Numbered from the stretch's first letter, positions 8,220 to 19,375 are shown. The stretch is 64,000 nucleotides of DNA from Thioalkalivibrio sp. AKL19 (GCF_000420165.1 NZ_ATUK01000012.1:62001-126000); one strand, 5' to 3'. Program-made: numbers and translations. Notes: a model not told the origin generated them from the sequence alone.

Positions 8220-11200
8220 TCAGTCCGTCGGGCGGCTGGTACGGCAGCCTTCCAGCGCCCGCAGGAGCGAACTCGCTCCGATCGGCTTGGTGAGCAAATC
8301 GTTGAACCCGGCCTGTTCGACCCGCTGGCGCGTGGCATCCGTGGCATCGGCGGTCACCGCAATCACCGGAATCGCGGCCAGCTCCGGCTCGGCCCGCAAC
8401 GCACGCAGCACCTGAAAGCCGTCCATTACCGGCAGGTTCAGATCCAGCAGGATCAGATCGGGTGGATCCCGCAGGGCCATGTCGAGGCCCTCGGCGGCGG
8501 ATTCCGCCATTCGGCAATCGGCCGCGCCCTGCTGTTTCAGCATCTCGCGCATCAGACGCTGGTTGGCATCGTGGTCCTCGATACAGAGCACGCGGCACTC
8601 GCCCTTCGCATGGGCGCCGTCAGGCATCGCCGCATCATCCCCCGCGCCCGGCAGCAACCGGCCTCGAGCCCGGGGCAGACGGAACCAGAAGGTACTGCCC
8701 TCCCCCGGCACACTGTCGACCCCGATCTCGCCTCCCATCAGGTCGACCAGATTGCGGGTAATCGCAAGCCCGACACCGCTGCCCTCGATCCCTTGCTCCT
8801 CCGCCGCCAGCCGCTCGAACGGCTGGAACAGCCGCCGGCACTGTGCCTCGGTCAGGCCCGGCCCGCTGTCACGTACAGCGATCCGCACATCGGCCTCCCT
8901 GACCTCGCCATTCACACGCACGCGACCGCCGGGCCGGTTGTACTTGATCGCATTGGAGAGCAGGTTCAGGAGCACCTGCTTCAGCCGCCGCGGATCGGCC
9001 TGCAGCATCACGGCCGGCAGATGGTCCGGCTCGAGATCCACGCGATACTCGCGTGCCATGGGCTCCAGCAGGGACAGACACTCCTCCAGCACGGGCCCCG
9101 GCGCCACCGGTTCCGGCTCGACCTGCATGCGACCGGCCTCGATTCGGGCAAGATCCAGGATCTCGTTGATCAGGTCCAGCAGGTGCCGGCCCGCGCGCGT
9201 GATCTCCTCCAGGTGGCCACGCTGGTGTTCATCCAGCGCCGAATCACTCTCCAGCAACTGGGCAAACCCGAGAACGGCATTCATCGGCGTGCGCAGTTCG
9301 TGGCTCATGTTGGAAAGGAAGTCGGATTTGGCGCGGTTGGCCGCCTCGGCCGTCTCGCGTGCCCGATGCAGCTCCGAGCGACGGCGCAATTCATCGGTAA
9401 AATCACTGAAGATATTGAAGCCGTATTGCGGCTCGCCACGGGCATCGCGCAACACGCCGATAGTGCTGGCCGTAATAAACACGGCCCCGTTGGCACAGCG
9501 CTGGGGCAGCTTGCCCGTCCAGGCCCCGCCCTCGGCCAGCACCTGGTCGATCTCCTGCTCCTCCTTCTTGTTCTCCGCCGGGATGATCCCCAGCTCGTGG
9601 AAATCCCGGCCCAGCAACTCCTCCGAACGGTAGCCCAGCATCTCCAGAGCAGCCAGATTGACGTAGACGAAGCGGCCCTCGCGATCCACCACCTCGATCC
9701 CCTGTTCCGAGGCTTCGAAGATGCGCTGGAACAACGCCAAGTGCTCCTGCGCCTGGTGCAGCTCGGTGATGTCCTGCAAGCTTCCGCCGACGTGCGTCAA
9801 TCGGCCGTCGCTATCGAAGCGCCCACTCGCGATCATGTGGACAAAGCGGATGCGTCCGCCGGGCAGCTCCACCCGGTGGTTGATCTCGTGGTGCCGACTC
9901 TCGCCAACGCCAGACAGGAAGCTCGCGACCTGATGGCGGTCCTCCGGGTGCACCAGGTTCAGGTAATCATCGCGTTCGAGCGGCGCGTCTTCGGCATCCA
10001 GCTCGAAGATCTCGCGGAGCACCCGAGACCAGGTGATCCGTCCATCAAGCGCATCCATCTCCCAGTTGCCGATACGCGCGAGCCGTTGCGACTCCAGCAG
10101 GCGGGTGGACAGGTCGGACAGCGCCAGCTCGGAATTCTTGCGCTTGGTGATGTCCTGCATCACGCCCAGCATGTACAGGATCTCGCCGTCCTGACCACGC
10201 ACCACGTCGCCGCGTTCCAGCAGCCAGTGTTCCGACCCGTCCGGCCAGATCACCCGGTGTTCCAGCTCGAGGTAGGAACCGCGGCGCAGACTGCTGGCGA
10301 TGGCGGCGCGTACCCGGGCGCGATCATCGGGATGCACGGCGTCCAGGAAATTGGAGACCGTCGGCTCCAGGCCGCCCTCGGGGTAGCCCAGAAGCGGCGG
10401 GATGCGCTCCGACCAGCCCAGCGCCTCGCGGGCCGGCGCCCACTCCCAGGTCCCCATGTTGGCGAATATCTGGCTCGAGCGCAGGCGATGCTCCTGACGC
10501 TTCACATGGGTGATCTCGGTACGGATGGACACGTACTGATAGGGACGACCGTTGCTTCCGAGATACGGGACGATGGTGGTCTCCACCCAGTACAGCGATC
10601 CACTGCGCGCCCGGTTGCACACCTCGCCCCGCCAGATCTGGCCGGCGGCAATGGTCTCCCACAAGTCAGCGTAGAACTCCGGCGGATGTTGCCCGGACTT
10701 CAGGATCCGGTGGTTGCGCCCCATAAGCTCGGACACGGCGTAGCCGCTCACCCGCGCGAACCGCTCGTTGGCGTAGATGATATTGCCGGCGATATCGGCG
10801 ATGCTGACCAGGGAGTGTTCGTTGACCGCCACGTGCTCGCGCTCGCGCTCGTACAGCGCATCCCGATAGGCCTGGCTGACCCCGTCAATCTGGCGCATCT
10901 GGCGCGCCCGCGCGGTGATGGTTGCCGCGACTCGCGCCGGCTCCACCGGCTTCAGGAACACCCCGGAAACCCCTGGATGCAACGTCATCAGGTGATTGAT
11001 CCGACTGGGATCCTCGGTCAACAGAAGCAGCGGGATCGCGCCACCATTGTCCCGGGTGCGCAGCAACGCGACAAACGACTCCACCGGTTCGGCCAGCCCC
11101 TGCAAATCCAGGACGACCACATCCGCGCCGGCCTCGCGCAGGTGACGTCGGACGACCTCCGGATCGGAGGCGCTGGCGACACCCAGACCGGCGCCAGTCA

Positions 11201-12035
11201 GGTACGACTCGAGGCCGCCGTCGGCCGCATCATTCTTGACCAGCAGCACGCGGTAGTCCGAATCGACGATCAGGCCGCCGATCTGCATCAACTGCTCGAT
11301 CAGGGTGTCCGTGGCCAGCGGATGATCGAGACAACGCGCCACGCCTTGGCGAACGCATTCCAGACGCGCCCCGGACCTCCAGCTGCGCGCAACAGCCAGC
11401 ACCGGCAGGCCGCTACCCAACGCGGCCCCCAAACCGGGCAACCCGCCACCGTCGGTGGCCACGGTATCGGCGCACAGCACTACGGCGGATAAAGGGGCGT
11501 CGTCAGGGGCACTATCGGTCCCAGAGCCACCCATTTCACCCCGCGTCACGCGAAAGCCCTGCTCGTCGAGCATGCGAGCGATCTCGTCACCGGCCTCGCC
11601 ACCGTCGTCGATCAGGCACACCCGCGTTTCGGCCGGGCGCCCGCCCAAGGGCTGCATGCGGGCCTGCGCGACCGGACGCGCACGCTGTCGGTAGGCCTCA
11701 ACACTCATCGCGAGGCGCCGAACCCCGGCATGGATCAGGTCGCGATCCGGCCCGATCGGGGCACGACGAACGCCGGCCAGGGCGGCGCACAGCGATTCAG
11801 CCACCCCGCGAATCAACCCGATATCGAAAATCTGGGCGGCCTGCGCCAAGGTCTGTGCCTCGCGGTACAGGGTGGCTAGCCGGTCGCTATCCGCCCCGGT
11901 GCCGTCAAGGGCCTGAGCAAGCATTTCCAGCTCCGCGACGCGCTCCGCGAGGGACTCGAGAAACTCGCTGCGCAAGCGAGCCAGCCCCGGCGATGCCGGG
12001 GCTGGCTTCACGGCCGTCGGATGTGCCGAATGCAC
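8220..12035 (-). CDS. Soluble hybrid sensor histidine kinase with HPt-like, receiver, PAS and histidine kinase modules
   Basis: A 1271-residue multidomain kinase without a convincing membrane segment. Order: helical HPt-like region (about 20-115); a degenerate receiver (about 137-250) lacking the usual Asp/Lys pattern; a second receiver (about 261-378) with D310 and K362; four PAS/PAC units (about 395-515, 520-635, 645-762, 765-885), the second and third of the HPxD type; HisKA with H912 in SHELRTP; HATPase with N-box (LLNLLSNAIKYN), DSGPG and GSGVGL; and a C-terminal receiver with D1198 and TKP. The start is a GTG four bases after the preceding gene. It probably senses cytosolic or redox signals, but the output is unknown. 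Confidence 0.93.
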   Translation of the reverse strand: MHSAHPTAVKPAPASPGLARLRSEFLESLAERVAELEMLAQALDGTGADSDRLATLYREAQTLAQAAQIFDIGLIRGVAESLCAALAGVRRAPIGPDRDLIHAGVRRLAMSVEAYRQRARPVAQARMQPLGGRPAETRVCLIDDGGEAGDEIARMLDEQGFRVTRGEMGGSGTDSAPDDAPLSAVVLCADTVATDGGGLPGLGAALGSGLPVLAVARSWRSGARLECVRQGVARCLDHPLATDTLIEQLMQIGGLIVDSDYRVLLVKNDAADGGLESYLTGAGLGVASASDPEVVRRHLREAGADVVVLDLQGLAEPVESFVALLRTRDNGGAIPLLLLTEDPSRINHLMTLHPGVSGVFLKPVEPARVAATITARARQMRQIDGVSQAYRDALYEREREHVAVNEHSLVSIADIAGNIIYANERFARVSGYAVSELMGRNHRILKSGQHPPEFYADLWETIAAGQIWRGEVCNRARSGSLYWVETTIVPYLGSNGRPYQYVSIRTEITHVKRQEHRLRSSQIFANMGTWEWAPAREALGWSERIPPLLGYPEGGLEPTVSNFLDAVHPDDRARVRAAIASSLRRGSYLELEHRVIWPDGSEHWLLERGDVVRGQDGEILYMLGVMQDITKRKNSELALSDLSTRLLESQRLARIGNWEMDALDGRITWSRVLREIFELDAEDAPLERDDYLNLVHPEDRHQVASFLSGVGESRHHEINHRVELPGGRIRFVHMIASGRFDSDGRLTHVGGSLQDITELHQAQEHLALFQRIFEASEQGIEVVDREGRFVYVNLAALEMLGYRSEELLGRDFHELGIIPAENKKEEQEIDQVLAEGGAWTGKLPQRCANGAVFITASTIGVLRDARGEPQYGFNIFSDFTDELRRRSELHRARETAEAANRAKSDFLSNMSHELRTPMNAVLGFAQLLESDSALDEHQRGHLEEITRAGRHLLDLINEILDLARIEAGRMQVEPEPVAPGPVLEECLSLLEPMAREYRVDLEPDHLPAVMLQADPRRLKQVLLNLLSNAIKYNRPGGRVRVNGEVREADVRIAVRDSGPGLTEAQCRRLFQPFERLAAEEQGIEGSGVGLAITRNLVDLMGGEIGVDSVPGEGSTFWFRLPRARGRLLPGAGDDAAMPDGAHAKGECRVLCIEDHDANQRLMREMLKQQGAADCRMAESAAEGLDMALRDPPDLILLDLNLPVMDGFQVLRALRAEPELAAIPVIAVTADATDATRQRVEQAGFNDLLTKPIGASSLLRALEGCRTSRPTD

Positions 12036-12039
12036 CGGT

Positions 12040-12246
12040 TCAGTTCGGGGGACCGCCCGGATTGATATCCTTGTCCTTGACGATGAAGTAGACCCCGATG
12101 GCGGCCAGCCCCATCCACATGAGCAGCGCGAACACCCCGAGGACCTCCCAGAGCGTCACGAAAAAGAACAGCATGATGGCGGCGGCGCCAAGAAAGATAT
12201 TGCCGATCACGAAATTGGACGGTCGGCGGGAATCATTATCGGGCAT
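12040..12246 (-). CDS. Small membrane protein of unknown function
   Basis: A 68-residue protein with a polar N-terminus and two hydrophobic stretches, about 13-33 (VIGNIFLGAAAIMLFFFVTLW) and 36-55 (LGVFALLMWMGLAAIGVYFI), ending in a short polar tail. This is consistent with a two-helix inner-membrane protein. I do not recognise a family. It starts at an ATG and its TGA ends four bases before the GTG of the hybrid kinase, so it is probably co-transcribed and perhaps translationally linked with it. A membrane partner for the soluble kinase is a possible but untested role. Confidence 0.65.
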   Translation of the reverse strand: MPDNDSRRPSNFVIGNIFLGAAAIMLFFFVTLWEVLGVFALLMWMGLAAIGVYFIVKDKDINPGGPPN

Positions 12247-12288
12247 GAAAGACTCCGGTGCGGGCGCCAGGGAAGGCGCCGGATGGGC

Positions 12289-12507
12289 CTATTGCTTCTT
12301 GTAGGGGGCGAAGTCGAACTGCCCGGCGGTCATGTCATCCCAGAGGTCGCTCTGCAGCACGGCCAGCAGCTTGAACAGCTTGCGCAGTTCGGGGTCCTCC
12401 ATGAAGCGCTGGTCCTCGCTGGCCTTCAGGACCTCCACCAGGGTGGCACACTGTTCGCGGCTGATCCCGAGGACATTCAGGCCCTCTTCTCCCATCTCGA
12501 CATCCAT
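12289..12507 (-). CDS. Small hypothetical protein
   Basis: A 72-residue, acidic, probably helical cytosolic protein. The ATG at 12505-12507 was chosen because a GGAG Shine-Dalgarno lies about 8 nt upstream; the reading frame continues upstream without conserved features. The middle contains LGISREQCATLVEVLKASED and ELRKLFKLLAVLQSDLWDDM. I do not recognise a family. It lies between the RND pump and the membrane-protein/kinase pair, with a 42-bp gap to the latter, and could be the first gene of that unit. Confidence 0.6.
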   Translation of the reverse strand: MDVEMGEEGLNVLGISREQCATLVEVLKASEDQRFMEDPELRKLFKLLAVLQSDLWDDMTAGQFDFAPYKKQ

Positions 12508-12605
12508 CGAGCGTCTCCGGTTCGGTTCGATGGCGTCGATTGTAGCCGGTCGCGCACCGATGGCGAAAACGCCGGACTCCGGCCACGTCATTCGGGGCCG
12601 CCCAT

Positions 12606-12641
12606 GGAGATCGCCACGTCGCTGCGCTCCTCGCGATGGCC
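12606..12641. repeat. Single unit of the GCGAGGAGCGCAGCGACGTGGCGATCTCC-type dispersed repeat
   Basis: Read on the minus strand, the unit passes from CATCGCGAGGAGCG to GACGTGGCGATCTCC, a much closer match to the common consensus than the pair at 1734-1846. It begins nine bases beyond the stop codon of the RND pump gene, where it could affect transcript ends. Its false translation contains REERSDVAIS, the familiar fingerprint of this repeat in over-called ORFs. Confidence 0.75.
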
Positions 12642-12649
12642 GGTATGGC

Positions 12650-15600
12650 TTACGCCGCCTGGGCGCGGATCAGGTCGACCCGGGTGCGCACGTACAGGTA
12701 GTACAGCACCGGGATGATCACCAGCGTCAGCAGCGTGGAGACGAACACCCCGAAGATCAGCGAGATCGCCAGGCCGGAGAAGATCGGGTCGTCCAGGATG
12801 AACCCGGCCCCGACCATCGCCGCCAGGCCGGTCAGCACGATCGGCTTGGCGCGCACCGCGCCGGCGTGCACCACCGCGTCGATCACGTCGACACCGCGGC
12901 GGATCTCCTCGTTGATGAAGTCCACCAGCAGGATGGAGTTGCGCACGATGATCCCGGCGAGCGCGATCATCCCGATCATCGAGGTCGCGGTGAACTTGGC
13001 GTCCATGAAGAAGGCATCCATGAAGGCATGCCCCGGCATCACCCCGATCACGGTCAGCGGGATCGGCGCCATGATGATCAACGGCACCATGTACGAGCGG
13101 AACTGCGCCACCACCAGCAGGTAGATCAGGAGCAGCCCCACCGAGTAGGCGATACCCATGTCGCGGAAGGTCTCGTAGGTCACCTGCCACTCGCCGTCCC
13201 ACTTGAGCGAGAAGTTATAGGGGTTGTCCGGCTGACTGATAAACAGCTGCTCCAGCGGCTCGTCGTAGGCCATCGGCTGGTCGCGCAGGCCGAAGAACAT
13301 GTCGAACATGCCGTACAGCGGGCTGTCGAGCCCGCCGGCCAGGTCGCCCATCACGTAGACCACCGGCAACAGGTTCTTGTGGTGGATCGAGTGCTCGAGA
13401 CTCGAGTCGACGACATTGACGACCTCGGACAGCGGCACCAGCGTGCCGTCGCGCGCGCGCACCTTGAGCCCCAGGACCGGGTCCAGGCTGCCCTTCTCGG
13501 CCTGCTCGAATTCCAGGCGCACGGGCACCGCGTACTTCACGTTGGTGCCGTACAGGTAGGTCACGTCCTCACCCGACAGGGCGGTCTCGATCGCCTGCAC
13601 CACCGCCTGTTGCGACACACCCAGGCGTGCGGCGCGTTCGCGGTCGACCTGCAGGATCTTCTTCTGCCCCGGATATTCGACCGAGTCATCGATATCGGTA
13701 AGGCCATCGGTGTTTTCGAAACGCTCGCGCACCTGCCGGGCGATCTCGATCTGACCGTCGTAGTCCGGCCCGTAGATCTCGGCGACGATCGGCGACATCA
13801 CCGGCGGCCCCGGCGGGACCTCGACCACCTTGACCGCCGCGTCGTGGCGATCGGCGATCGCGTTGATTGCCTCGCGCACGCCAAGGGCCACCGCGTGGCT
13901 CTTGCGATCGCGCTCGGAGGCATCGACCAGGTTCACCTGAATGTCGCCAACATGTGACCCCTCGCGCAGGTAGTACTGGCGCACCAGGCCGTTGAAGTTG
14001 ATCGGCGCCGCGGTGCCCGCGTAGGTCTGCACGTTGTGCACCTCGGGGACCGTCTTCAGGTAGTCCCCCATCTCCGCCAGCACGCGGGAGGTCCGCTCCA
14101 GGCTGGTCCCTTCCGGCATGTCCAGCACCACCTGGAACTCCGACTTGTCGTCGAACGGCAGCATCTTCATGACCACCAGCTGGAAGTACGCCAGCGATAC
14201 CGAGGCCAGAATCAGCACCAGAGTGCCCACCCACAGCGCCAGGCGGTTGACCTTCTTGCGCCCGCCGCTGCCAAGGAAAGGCAGCAGCAGCGTGTTGAAG
14301 ATCTTCATTAGCCCGGCCGAGGCGCTCTCGTTCTCCGCGCTGTGGCCGCCGCCGGCGGGCGCCGCATGCTCGTGCTTCTCGGCCTGGCGCCGCAGGACCT
14401 TGTAGGTCAGCCACGGCGTGACCACGTAGGCCACCGCCAGCGAGATGATCATCCCCATCGAGGCGTTGATCGGGATCGGACTCATGTACGGGCCCATCAG
14501 GCCGGTCACGAAGGCCATCGGCAGCAGCGCCGCGATCACGGCAAAGGTCGCGAGGATCGTCGGCCCGCCGACCTCGTCCACCGCCAGCGGGATGGCCTCG
14601 AGGAATTTCTTGCCACCCTTGGCCATGTGCCGGTGGATGTTCTCCACCACCACGATGGCATCGTCCACCAGGATCCCGATGGAGAAGATCAGCGCGAACA
14701 GCGACACGCGATTGAGCGTGAACCCGTAGGCCCAGGAGGCGAACAGCGTGATCGCCAGGGTGATCACCACCGCCACGCCGACGATAAACGCCTCGCGCCA
14801 GCCAAGCGCGATCCAGACCAGAATCACCACCGAGGCGGTCGCCAGGATCAGCTTCTGGATCAGGGTGTTGGCCTTGTCGTCCGCGGTCTGCCCGTAATTG
14901 CGGGTAATGGTCGTCTCGATCCCGTCCGGGATGTAGGTCCCGCGCAGCTGCTCCAGGCGCTCGACCAGGGCATCGGCGATATCCGGGGCATTGGTCCCCG
15001 GCTGCTTGGCGATCGCCACCGTGACCGCGGGATGGCTGTCGCCCAGGCGCGCGCGGTCACCGGCCGCGGCCCCATGGGCAAAACGGACGTGCTCGGTGGC
15101 ATAGGCCGGGCCCTGCACGACCTCGGCCACATCCTCTAGATAGACCGGACGCCCGTCATGCATCCCCACGACCAGGCTGGCGAAGGCCTCGGGCTCGGTG
15201 ATGAAGTCGCCCGCCTGGACCAGGATCTCCTCGTCGTCGTGGTACAGCCGCCCGGCGTCGCGCGAGAAATTGGAGGCCTGCAGGCTGGTGCGGAGATCTT
15301 CCACCGACAGGTTGTAGGCCGCCAGTGTCTCCGGCTTGAAACGCACATGGACCACGTGATCCGGCCCGCCGACGGTGTAGATGTCGCGGGTACCGGGCAC
15401 GCGCTTGAGTTCGGCCTCGATCCCGTGCGCCACGCGCAGCAGGTCGTGCCCGCCGCGCTCGGGGTCCTCGGTCCACAGGGTCACGTTGACGATGGGCACG
15501 TCATCGATACCCATCGGCTTGATGATCGGCTCGCCGACCCCCAGCCCCGCCGGCAGCCAGTCCTGGTTGGAGAACACCTGGTTATACAGACGCACCAGGG

Positions 15601-15955
15601 CCTCGGTGCGATCCTCGCCGACCTTGAACTGGATGGTGATCTGCGCCATGTTCGGGCGCGAGACGGAATAGATATCGTCGATGCCCTCGATCTCCGAGAG
15701 CACCTGTTCGGCCGGGGTGGCCACCAGCTGGGCCACCTCCTGCGCACCCGCCCCGGGGAACGGGATGAAAACGTCGGCCATGGTCACGTTGATCTGCGGC
15801 TCTTCCTCGCGCGGCGTGACCAGGATCGCGAACAACCCCAGCAGCAGACCGATCAGGGCCAGCAGCGGGGTGATCTGGGTGGTCAGGAAGGCCTTGGCAA
15901 TGCGCCCGGAGATGCCCATGCGGGCGGACGCCCCGTCCGTGGTGGCATCGCTCAT
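12650..15955 (-). CDS. RND family efflux permease (inner-membrane proton antiporter)
   Basis: An 1101-residue AcrB/HAE-superfamily pump. It has an N-terminal membrane helix (about 28-47), a large periplasmic loop, a block of helices (about 365-560), a second helix and loop, and a final helix block. D431 and D432 (SIGILVDDAIVVVEN) are the proton-relay aspartates of the family. The length is slightly above the usual 1020-1050 because of an insertion with a charged AEKHEHAAPAGGGHS linker near 545. It ends with a cytosolic RAQAA tail. Its start overlaps the adaptor stop (ATGA). No TolC-type outer-membrane protein is present here. The substrate (drug, solvent or other) cannot be inferred. Confidence 0.94.
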   Translation of the reverse strand: MSDATTDGASARMGISGRIAKAFLTTQITPLLALIGLLLGLFAILVTPREEEPQINVTMADVFIPFPGAGAQEVAQLVATPAEQVLSEIEGIDDIYSVSRPNMAQITIQFKVGEDRTEALVRLYNQVFSNQDWLPAGLGVGEPIIKPMGIDDVPIVNVTLWTEDPERGGHDLLRVAHGIEAELKRVPGTRDIYTVGGPDHVVHVRFKPETLAAYNLSVEDLRTSLQASNFSRDAGRLYHDDEEILVQAGDFITEPEAFASLVVGMHDGRPVYLEDVAEVVQGPAYATEHVRFAHGAAAGDRARLGDSHPAVTVAIAKQPGTNAPDIADALVERLEQLRGTYIPDGIETTITRNYGQTADDKANTLIQKLILATASVVILVWIALGWREAFIVGVAVVITLAITLFASWAYGFTLNRVSLFALIFSIGILVDDAIVVVENIHRHMAKGGKKFLEAIPLAVDEVGGPTILATFAVIAALLPMAFVTGLMGPYMSPIPINASMGMIISLAVAYVVTPWLTYKVLRRQAEKHEHAAPAGGGHSAENESASAGLMKIFNTLLLPFLGSGGRKKVNRLALWVGTLVLILASVSLAYFQLVVMKMLPFDDKSEFQVVLDMPEGTSLERTSRVLAEMGDYLKTVPEVHNVQTYAGTAAPINFNGLVRQYYLREGSHVGDIQVNLVDASERDRKSHAVALGVREAINAIADRHDAAVKVVEVPPGPPVMSPIVAEIYGPDYDGQIEIARQVRERFENTDGLTDIDDSVEYPGQKKILQVDRERAARLGVSQQAVVQAIETALSGEDVTYLYGTNVKYAVPVRLEFEQAEKGSLDPVLGLKVRARDGTLVPLSEVVNVVDSSLEHSIHHKNLLPVVYVMGDLAGGLDSPLYGMFDMFFGLRDQPMAYDEPLEQLFISQPDNPYNFSLKWDGEWQVTYETFRDMGIAYSVGLLLIYLLVVAQFRSYMVPLIIMAPIPLTVIGVMPGHAFMDAFFMDAKFTATSMIGMIALAGIIVRNSILLVDFINEEIRRGVDVIDAVVHAGAVRAKPIVLTGLAAMVGAGFILDDPIFSGLAISLIFGVFVSTLLTLVIIPVLYYLYVRTRVDLIRAQAA

Positions 15956-16992
15956 CGGTTCACCTGCTGATGTTCCTTCAGATAGATCTGCGCGTGCACC
16001 GGATCCAGCGCCACGCGTTCGCCGTCGTCCAGGCCACCGTGGATCTCGATCATGCCGTCATGCTGACGCCCGACCCGCACCTGGCGAAACGCCACCCGGT
16101 TGTCCTCGTCAACCACATAGACCGCGATCACCTCGCTGCGATACACCACGGCTTCCACCGGCACCAGCAGGCGTTCGACGTCCTCCACCACGAACGCGGT
16201 CTTCACGAACATGCCCGGGAACAGGCCCAGGTCCTGTTGCTCCGGCAGATTCACACGGATGCGGAAGGTGGAACTGGCCGGATCGGCATAGGGGAAGATG
16301 GTCAGACTGTCGGCCGTCACCCGGTCACCGTTCAGCAGGACCTCGGCGCTGCGTCGCTCGCGCACGTTGTGGATCAGGCGCTGCGGGACGTCCACCGCAA
16401 CCCGCAGCTGATTCAGGCTGATCCCGGACAGCAGCGGTGAACCCGGGCTGACCGACTCGCCCACCTCAACATGCCGCTCCGTGACAATACCGGAATACGG
16501 GGCATACACCTCGGTGTAGCCAAGCTGCTCACGGGCCTCCTCGACCCGGCCTTCGGCCGAGCGAAGGCGGGCGCGCGCCGATTCCAGCGCGGCCTCGGCT
16601 CGATCGAACTCCGAACGCGACACCACGCCGCGATCGAACACGTCGCGGATGCGCTCGAACTCCGACCGCGCCTCGTTGAACCGGGCACGGGCCTCGGCCA
16701 GATCGCCTTCGGCCTGGCTCACGCGGGCCTGCTGCTCGGTGTCGCTGACCCGGACCAGAAGTTCATCGGTCTCGACAAAGTCGTCGACGTCCACGTAGAT
16801 CTCGCGGATGCGCCCGGAGGTCTGGGCCGAGATCGTGGAGCGCTGCACCGCCTCCACCCGGCCGTCCAGGATCCGTTCCTGGGCAATGGTCTGGCGTTCC
16901 GCGGTCGCCGTTTCGAACGGCAATTCGGCCTGGGCCGCGAACGGCAACAGCAGCAGGCCCCACAGGGCGTGGCGCATCCGGTTTCGTGTCAT
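15952..16992 (-). CDS. RND efflux periplasmic adaptor (membrane fusion protein)
   Basis: A 346-residue HlyD/AcrA-type adaptor. The signal peptide is about residues 1-22 (ALWGLLLLPFAAQA). A lipoyl-like half motif follows (RVEAVQRSTISAQTSGRI), then a coiled-coil hairpin rich in Glu/Arg/Ala (about 75-150), the second lipoyl half (YTEVYAPYSGIVTER), and a beta-barrel and membrane-proximal part. The ATG at 16990-16992 gives the signal peptide; the open frame upstream has no coding character. It connects the RND pump to an outer-membrane channel in the periplasm. It is translationally coupled to the pump gene and is preceded by a probable promoter and operator. Confidence 0.93.
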   Translation of the reverse strand: MTRNRMRHALWGLLLLPFAAQAELPFETATAERQTIAQERILDGRVEAVQRSTISAQTSGRIREIYVDVDDFVETDELLVRVSDTEQQARVSQAEGDLAEARARFNEARSEFERIRDVFDRGVVSRSEFDRAEAALESARARLRSAEGRVEEAREQLGYTEVYAPYSGIVTERHVEVGESVSPGSPLLSGISLNQLRVAVDVPQRLIHNVRERRSAEVLLNGDRVTADSLTIFPYADPASSTFRIRVNLPEQQDLGLFPGMFVKTAFVVEDVERLLVPVEAVVYRSEVIAVYVVDEDNRVAFRQVRVGRQHDGMIEIHGGLDDGERVALDPVHAQIYLKEHQQVNR

Positions 16993-17055
16993 GAGGCGTC
17001 TGTCCTTGCTTGATGAGGTCACCGGGGCGCGCGGTCTGCTCGCCGGCCGGCTCCA

Positions 17056-17100
17056 TATATTAGCTTTTTCTAATTTATTATTTCCTGATACTGAACGCAA
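17056..17100 (-). promoter_or_regulatory. Probable promoter with overlapping ATTAG-N6-CTAAT dyad upstream of the RND operon
   Basis: An AT-rich island in otherwise GC-rich DNA. On the minus strand, TTGCGT (17095-17100) is followed after 17 bp by TAAATT (17072-17077). A perfect dyad ATTAG-N6-CTAAT (17059-17074) overlaps the -10 box. The layout fits a repressor site controlling the efflux operon, but no regulator gene is adjacent and the protein is unknown. Confidence 0.5.
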
Positions 17101-17243
17101 TCCGTCCTGGACGGTGCGCCTCCCTCGCAGCGAGTATAGCCACCCTGACAAGGGTTTCACCCCGCCCCGGCCAGTTTGCACGCTGCACCGATGACGCGCT
17201 CCCCGTATCATGGCGACCTTTCTGGAACGACCGGGAGGATGCC

Positions 17244-17585
17244 ATGCCACTGCTGCACGTCGAGACCAACACCGCCCTGCCCGACGACACCACCGGCCTG
17301 TGCCAGCGCCTGTCCGCGGAGGTCGCCGACTGGCTGGGCAAGCCCGAGGGCTACGTGATGGTCGCCTGCCGGCACAACCCGGCCATGTGCCTTGGCGGCT
17401 CGACCCAACCGCTCGCCTACTGCGAGCTGAAAAGCATCGGCCTGCCCGAGGGCCTGACCCGCGATCTGTCGCGCAAGCTGTGCGACGCCCTGCAGGCAGA
17501 GCTGGGTATCGAACCCGCCCGCGTGTACATCGAATTCGCCGACGCCCCGCGCCACTTCTGGGGCACCAACGGCACCACGTTCTGA
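17244..17585 (+). CDS. MIF-like tautomerase superfamily protein
   Basis: A 113-residue protein of the macrophage migration inhibitory factor / phenylpyruvate tautomerase family, at the usual length of 112-118. Pro2, the catalytic base after removal of Met1, is present (MPLLHVETN). The internal pattern YVMVACRHNPAMCLGGSTQPLAYCELKSIG and the C-terminal ARVYIEFADAPRHFWGTNGTTF match bacterial and cyanobacterial MIF homologues. The physiological substrate is unknown for most bacterial members. A good GGAGG ribosome-binding site lies nine bases before the ATG. It is followed 33 bp later by proS, so the two may share a transcript. Confidence 0.9.
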   Translation: MPLLHVETNTALPDDTTGLCQRLSAEVADWLGKPEGYVMVACRHNPAMCLGGSTQPLAYCELKSIGLPEGLTRDLSRKLCDALQAELGIEPARVYIEFADAPRHFWGTNGTTF

Positions 17586-17618
17586 ACCCTTTCCAGCCAT
17601 CAACCACGGATGCCCCCG

Positions 17619-19331
<1,713 letters not shown>

Positions 19332-19375
19332 TCCGAGCAATCCGGAAGCCCCTGATGTCAAGAGGAGATTCACAC

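Noticed and set aside
8571-11492. 973-codon open frame opposite the hybrid kinase
   Set aside because: Antisense shadow of the kinase gene; composition is dominated by His, Gln and Arg with no domain.
17056-17100. Sulfide-responsive (SqrR/BigR-type) operator upstream of the RND operon
   Set aside because: The dyad is ATTAG-N6-CTAAT, not the ATTC-N8-GAAT form I associate with that regulator type, and no sulfide genes are adjacent.
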